Below, piece after piece: positions 33,529-35,439 of a stretch of 35,439 nt of DNA; position 1 is the stretch's first letter; the number at the start of each line of letters is the position of its first letter. This DNA comes from Anaerolineae bacterium. Its GTDB lineage: Bacteria; Chloroflexota; Anaerolineae; Aggregatilineales; JAFGMM01. The notes under the pieces are model-generated. The model ran no database searches, had not been told where the DNA came from, and saw only the letters and a list, made by a program, of their open reading frames with translations. The stretch is from assembly GCA_016927535.1 (NCBI GenBank), contig JAFGMM010000335.1:1-35439 (forward strand). Direction: 5' to 3'. Both the position numbers and the translations under genes were made by a program.

Positions 33529-34071
33529 TCAGGTCTTGCTGTACTTAATCCCGCCGTGTTCGCCCGGCGCTTTCTCCAGCGGCGGGATATCGGCGTCACG
33601 CCACAGCCGGTAGAGTTCTATCGCGCGCGCGAACAGCCAGCGCTGGCGCGGTACCAGCAGCTTGAAGTCGTCCGATTGGATGGTTTGTAAATCGAACCAG
33701 CCGGCCGTACTGCCCGCCATGTCGTCGCCGGGGAGCGCTTCGCCGCTTTCGTAAGCTACCAGGTAGGCGACGCTAATCATGCCATGAACTTTAGCATCGT
33801 AGTGGTGGGTGTAAACGTGGACAACGCCGAGCGGTCGCGCTTGCAGGTCCGGGCCGGCCTCCTCGCCCAGTTCGCGCAGCGCGCCTTCTAAGACCGTCTC
33901 GCCGTGCTCCAGCGCGCCGTTGACGACCTCCCAAGCGCCGTTGGCCTTCGGGTGTGAGAGCATCAGGATTTGCTCTTGCCGGTTGACCACGAAGACCAGT
34001 ACGCAGGCCGGGAAGCAGGCGAAGCGACGGATGCCGGCGGCGTTGGTGATGGTGGGGGGCGGCTCATTCAT
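33529..34071 (-). CDS. NUDIX hydrolase
   Basis: A 180-residue NUDIX enzyme. The Nudix box at residues 52-73 is canonical: Gly52, Glu58, Arg66-Glu67-Leu68, Glu70-Glu71, Gly73, which binds the metal and cleaves a nucleoside diphosphate linked to another group. The strand ACVLVFVVNRQEQILML precedes it. The particular substrate (NDP-sugar, oxidised nucleotide, cap-like) cannot be told. I start at ATG 34071, where an 8-base overlap with the upstream Mrr-like gene's end (ATGAATGA) suggests coupled translation; an in-frame TTG at 34119 is less likely. Confidence 0.9.
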   Translation of the reverse strand: MNEPPPTITNAAGIRRFACFPACVLVFVVNRQEQILMLSHPKANGAWEVVNGALEHGETVLEGALRELGEEAGPDLQARPLGVVHVYTHHYDAKVHGMISVAYLVAYESGEALPGDDMAGSTAGWFDLQTIQSDDFKLLVPRQRWLFARAIELYRLWRDADIPPLEKAPGEHGGIKYSKT

Positions 34072-34807
34072 TGGCTGTCTGGTAGGCAACGATCCATTCG
34101 GCGAGCCTTGCGCGGTCAATTAGTTCGCAGCCAACCGATAGAGCTAGCTGTACTGCGTGTTCGCTGAAGCTACCGTTAGTAACTATCATCGCTGCATCAC
34201 AGTTTTCGGTATCCTTCTGTCTGCTCACTTGCCGGATCAGAGATTCTGTGATTTTGGTCCCCGGTAGCGAAGACTTTACTTCAACGATGTGCCGGACGCC
34301 GTCCTTTTCTACAACCATATTCATGCTAAAGCTCGGTTTTTTCGTCTCTGTCTCATAGCCTTGATGGGCCAGAAGCGTCATAACATATGCTCGAAACTCT
34401 GTGCTGCTCATACTACCAATGCCCGCTGCGTTGAGTACCTGATCAAATTCGCCTGCCGGTGTGTTGCTGGCTAATTTTTCGGCTGTTTGCTCTGAAACGA
34501 GTCCAGGCCGAGTTGACGAAGACGCTCTCTTTGACCTGGCAGGTTTCCAAGTTTTCATACGGGCGGTTTTTTCTCGTTGCTGGATTTGGCGTCTCTGTTG
34601 AAATCTGTATCTTTGGTAAAGGCTTCGCAGCCCCACCACCGCCGCGACCACAATCGCCCCGATGAACGCTGCCGCGCAGATGCCGGAGGTCGTCTGGCGC
34701 GTGTCGTAGTGCGACAGGGCTAGGAACAACCCCATAATCGAAAGGATCACGACGATACCCAGGATGATCGGAAGGAATCCTTTGAGTACATCAAAGAACC
34801 GGTTCAT
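34064..34807 (-). CDS. Membrane-anchored Mrr-like restriction-endonuclease-fold protein
   Basis: A 247-residue protein: two membrane segments (about residues 10-31 and 43-61), a basic linker (64-100), then an Mrr-type PD-(D/E)xK domain from about 135 to the end (EFRAYVMTLLAHQGYETETKK, HIVEVKSSLPG, AAMIVTNGSFSEHAVQLALSVGCELIDRARL). The ExK pair is present as Glu176-Val-Lys178, but the first acidic residue is Asn163, so cleavage activity is doubtful. Such proteins may sense or bind DNA at the membrane. ATG 34807 has GAGGAGG four bases upstream. It is followed by, and overlaps, the NUDIX gene. Confidence 0.82.
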   Translation of the reverse strand: MNRFFDVLKGFLPIILGIVVILSIMGLFLALSHYDTRQTTSGICAAAFIGAIVVAAVVGLRSLYQRYRFQQRRQIQQREKTARMKTWKPARSKRASSSTRPGLVSEQTAEKLASNTPAGEFDQVLNAAGIGSMSSTEFRAYVMTLLAHQGYETETKKPSFSMNMVVEKDGVRHIVEVKSSLPGTKITESLIRQVSRQKDTENCDAAMIVTNGSFSEHAVQLALSVGCELIDRARLAEWIVAYQTANE

Positions 34808-34889
34808 GTTTCCTCCTCGCAGCAGTATACCATGACCGGGCGAACCCGGTACAATAAACGCCGTAGCGCCAAAGAGGGAGAAGATTTTT

Positions 34890-34964
34890 ACCACGGAGAG
34901 CACGAAGATCACGGAGCGCTGCTCTGATTTCTTTCTTCTCCGTGTCCTCTGTACTCTCCGTGGT
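34890..34964. repeat. MITE-like inverted repeat with CCACGGAGAG arms
   Basis: Arms 34890-34916 and 34938-34964 (27 bases each) are inverted copies matching at 22 of 27 positions, with 21 bases between. TTTTT before the left arm and the ACTTTCT after the right arm continue the symmetry. It belongs to the same style of element as 27293-27399 (tandem CACG-containing units in inverted arms) but with a different core. It lies upstream of the Mrr-like gene. Confidence 0.65.
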
Positions 34965-34975
34965 GACTTTCTGAA

Positions 34976-34990
34976 CGGGTCTCAGACCCG
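34976..34990. repeat. Short dispersed palindrome, copy 3 of 3
   Basis: CGGGTCT, a single C, AGACCCG: perfect 7-bp arms, followed by CCCCTACAATCCG. It directly follows the inverted repeat at 34890-34964. Confidence 0.6.
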
Positions 34991-35034
34991 CCCCTACAAT
35001 CCGATTCGACGCTATTTATCGACGGAGTAATCGA

Positions 35035-35439
35035 TTGAACGACCCGCAGCCTCCAATTCCCTGGACGCGCCGCGATACCGCCGGGCTGCTGCTCGTCTTC
35101 GCGGCGGCGCTGGCGCTGCGCTGGGGTTGGCCCGGCGTGATCGACTTCAAGCTCGACGAAGCCTCCAACTCGCGGATTGCGGTCGCGTGGGCGCAGGACG
35201 GCGTCTTCCCGCTGACCGGCGTCACCTCCTCCACCGGCGTCCCGACGCCGCCCTTTGCCGCGTGGCTGCTGGCTCTGCCCTACTTCATCGCGCCGGATCC
35301 GCTGTTGGCGACCGCGTGGGTGGGCCTGCTCGGCGCGTTGAGCGTGGCGGTTGGCTACTGGCTGGCGCAGCGCTATTTCGGTACGTATGCAGCGCTCGTC
35401 GCCGGGCTGCTGCACGCGGCGAGTCCGTTCGCGGTATAC
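35035..35439 (+). CDS. Membrane glycosyltransferase (GT39/ArnT-like), 5' part
   Basis: An open frame of 135 codons runs off the window's right end. It starts at TTG 35035 with GGAG seven bases upstream. The translation begins NDPQPPIPWTRRDTAG, then a membrane segment (LLLVFAAALALRW), then the first outside loop with the Asp-Glu pair in DFKLDEASNS that is the catalytic-type motif of PMT/ArnT family enzymes, and two further hydrophobic segments (FAAWLLALPYFI; LLATAWVGLLGALSVAVGYWL). Such proteins transfer sugars from lipid-linked donors at the membrane. The C-terminal part is not in the window. Confidence 0.7.
   Translation, partial: MNDPQPPIPWTRRDTAGLLLVFAAALALRWGWPGVIDFKLDEASNSRIAVAWAQDGVFPLTGVTSSTGVPTPPFAAWLLALPYFIAPDPLLATAWVGLLGALSVAVGYWLAQRYFGTYAALVAGLLHAASPFAVY

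Overview
The window looks like a chromosomal segment of an uncultured, GC-rich bacterium, most probably Chloroflexota (Anaerolineae-like). That placement is inferred from the mix of genes (a Tat-type sugar-binding protein with an NgcEFG-like importer, DUF5107, a corrinoid-type URO-D protein, a Clp_N/kinase fusion), scattered single-gene transcription units and several families of short palindromic repeats. I see no rRNA, tRNA, CRISPR array, transposase or phage gene.

Layout. 1-5.9 kb: EEP-family hydrolase, acyl-CoA synthetase, histidine phosphatase, an AT-richer unknown protein built from two copies of one domain, a ParB-like unknown and a cysteine phosphatase. 5.9-10.5 kb: exported amidohydrolase, sugar isomerase/epimerase, a glycine-rich protein, then on the minus strand a URO-D-type methyltransferase and a MazG-like pyrophosphohydrolase. 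10.7-15.1 kb: a glycosyltransferase reduced to its two ends, a GH16-like protein, trmD (minus), ftsH, and a solitary HepT-like protein. 15.1-18.8 kb: a 547-base gene-free stretch, dihydrolipoyl dehydrogenase, two very small genes in an AT-rich island with striking control sequences, and a PHP phosphatase. 18.8-25 kb: a 644-residue Clp_N plus kinase-like fusion (minus), a divergent M50-type membrane protease, a nucleotidyltransferase, a Trm112-like protein, a GIY-YIG protein, and typA (minus). 25-32.4 kb: a minus-strand amino-sugar import and use operon (binding protein, SIS isomerase, BadF-type kinase, two permeases), followed by a DUF5107 protein. 32.7-35.4 kb: DUF3592 protein, NUDIX hydrolase overlapping a membrane-anchored Mrr-like protein, and the start of a membrane glycosyltransferase that runs off the window.

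The clearest functional unit is the sugar operon: binding protein and permeases bring in an oligosaccharide, probably GlcNAc or chitobiose, and the kinase and SIS protein process it; a strong hairpin plus U-run after the binding-protein gene probably sets the expression ratio. The most unusual items are (i) a tandem 11-bp direct-repeat array upstream of the tiny membrane-protein gene at 17702, whose spacing fits an OmpR/PhoB-type regulator, with a near-identical 14-mer upstream of the neighbouring small basic protein; (ii) the Clp_N/kinase-like fusion with an inserted beta-rich module; (iii) the two-copy unknown domain protein at 3718; and (iv) the glycosyltransferase with about three quarters of its length cleanly missing. 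All family assignments come from reading motifs by eye; none was checked by a database search.
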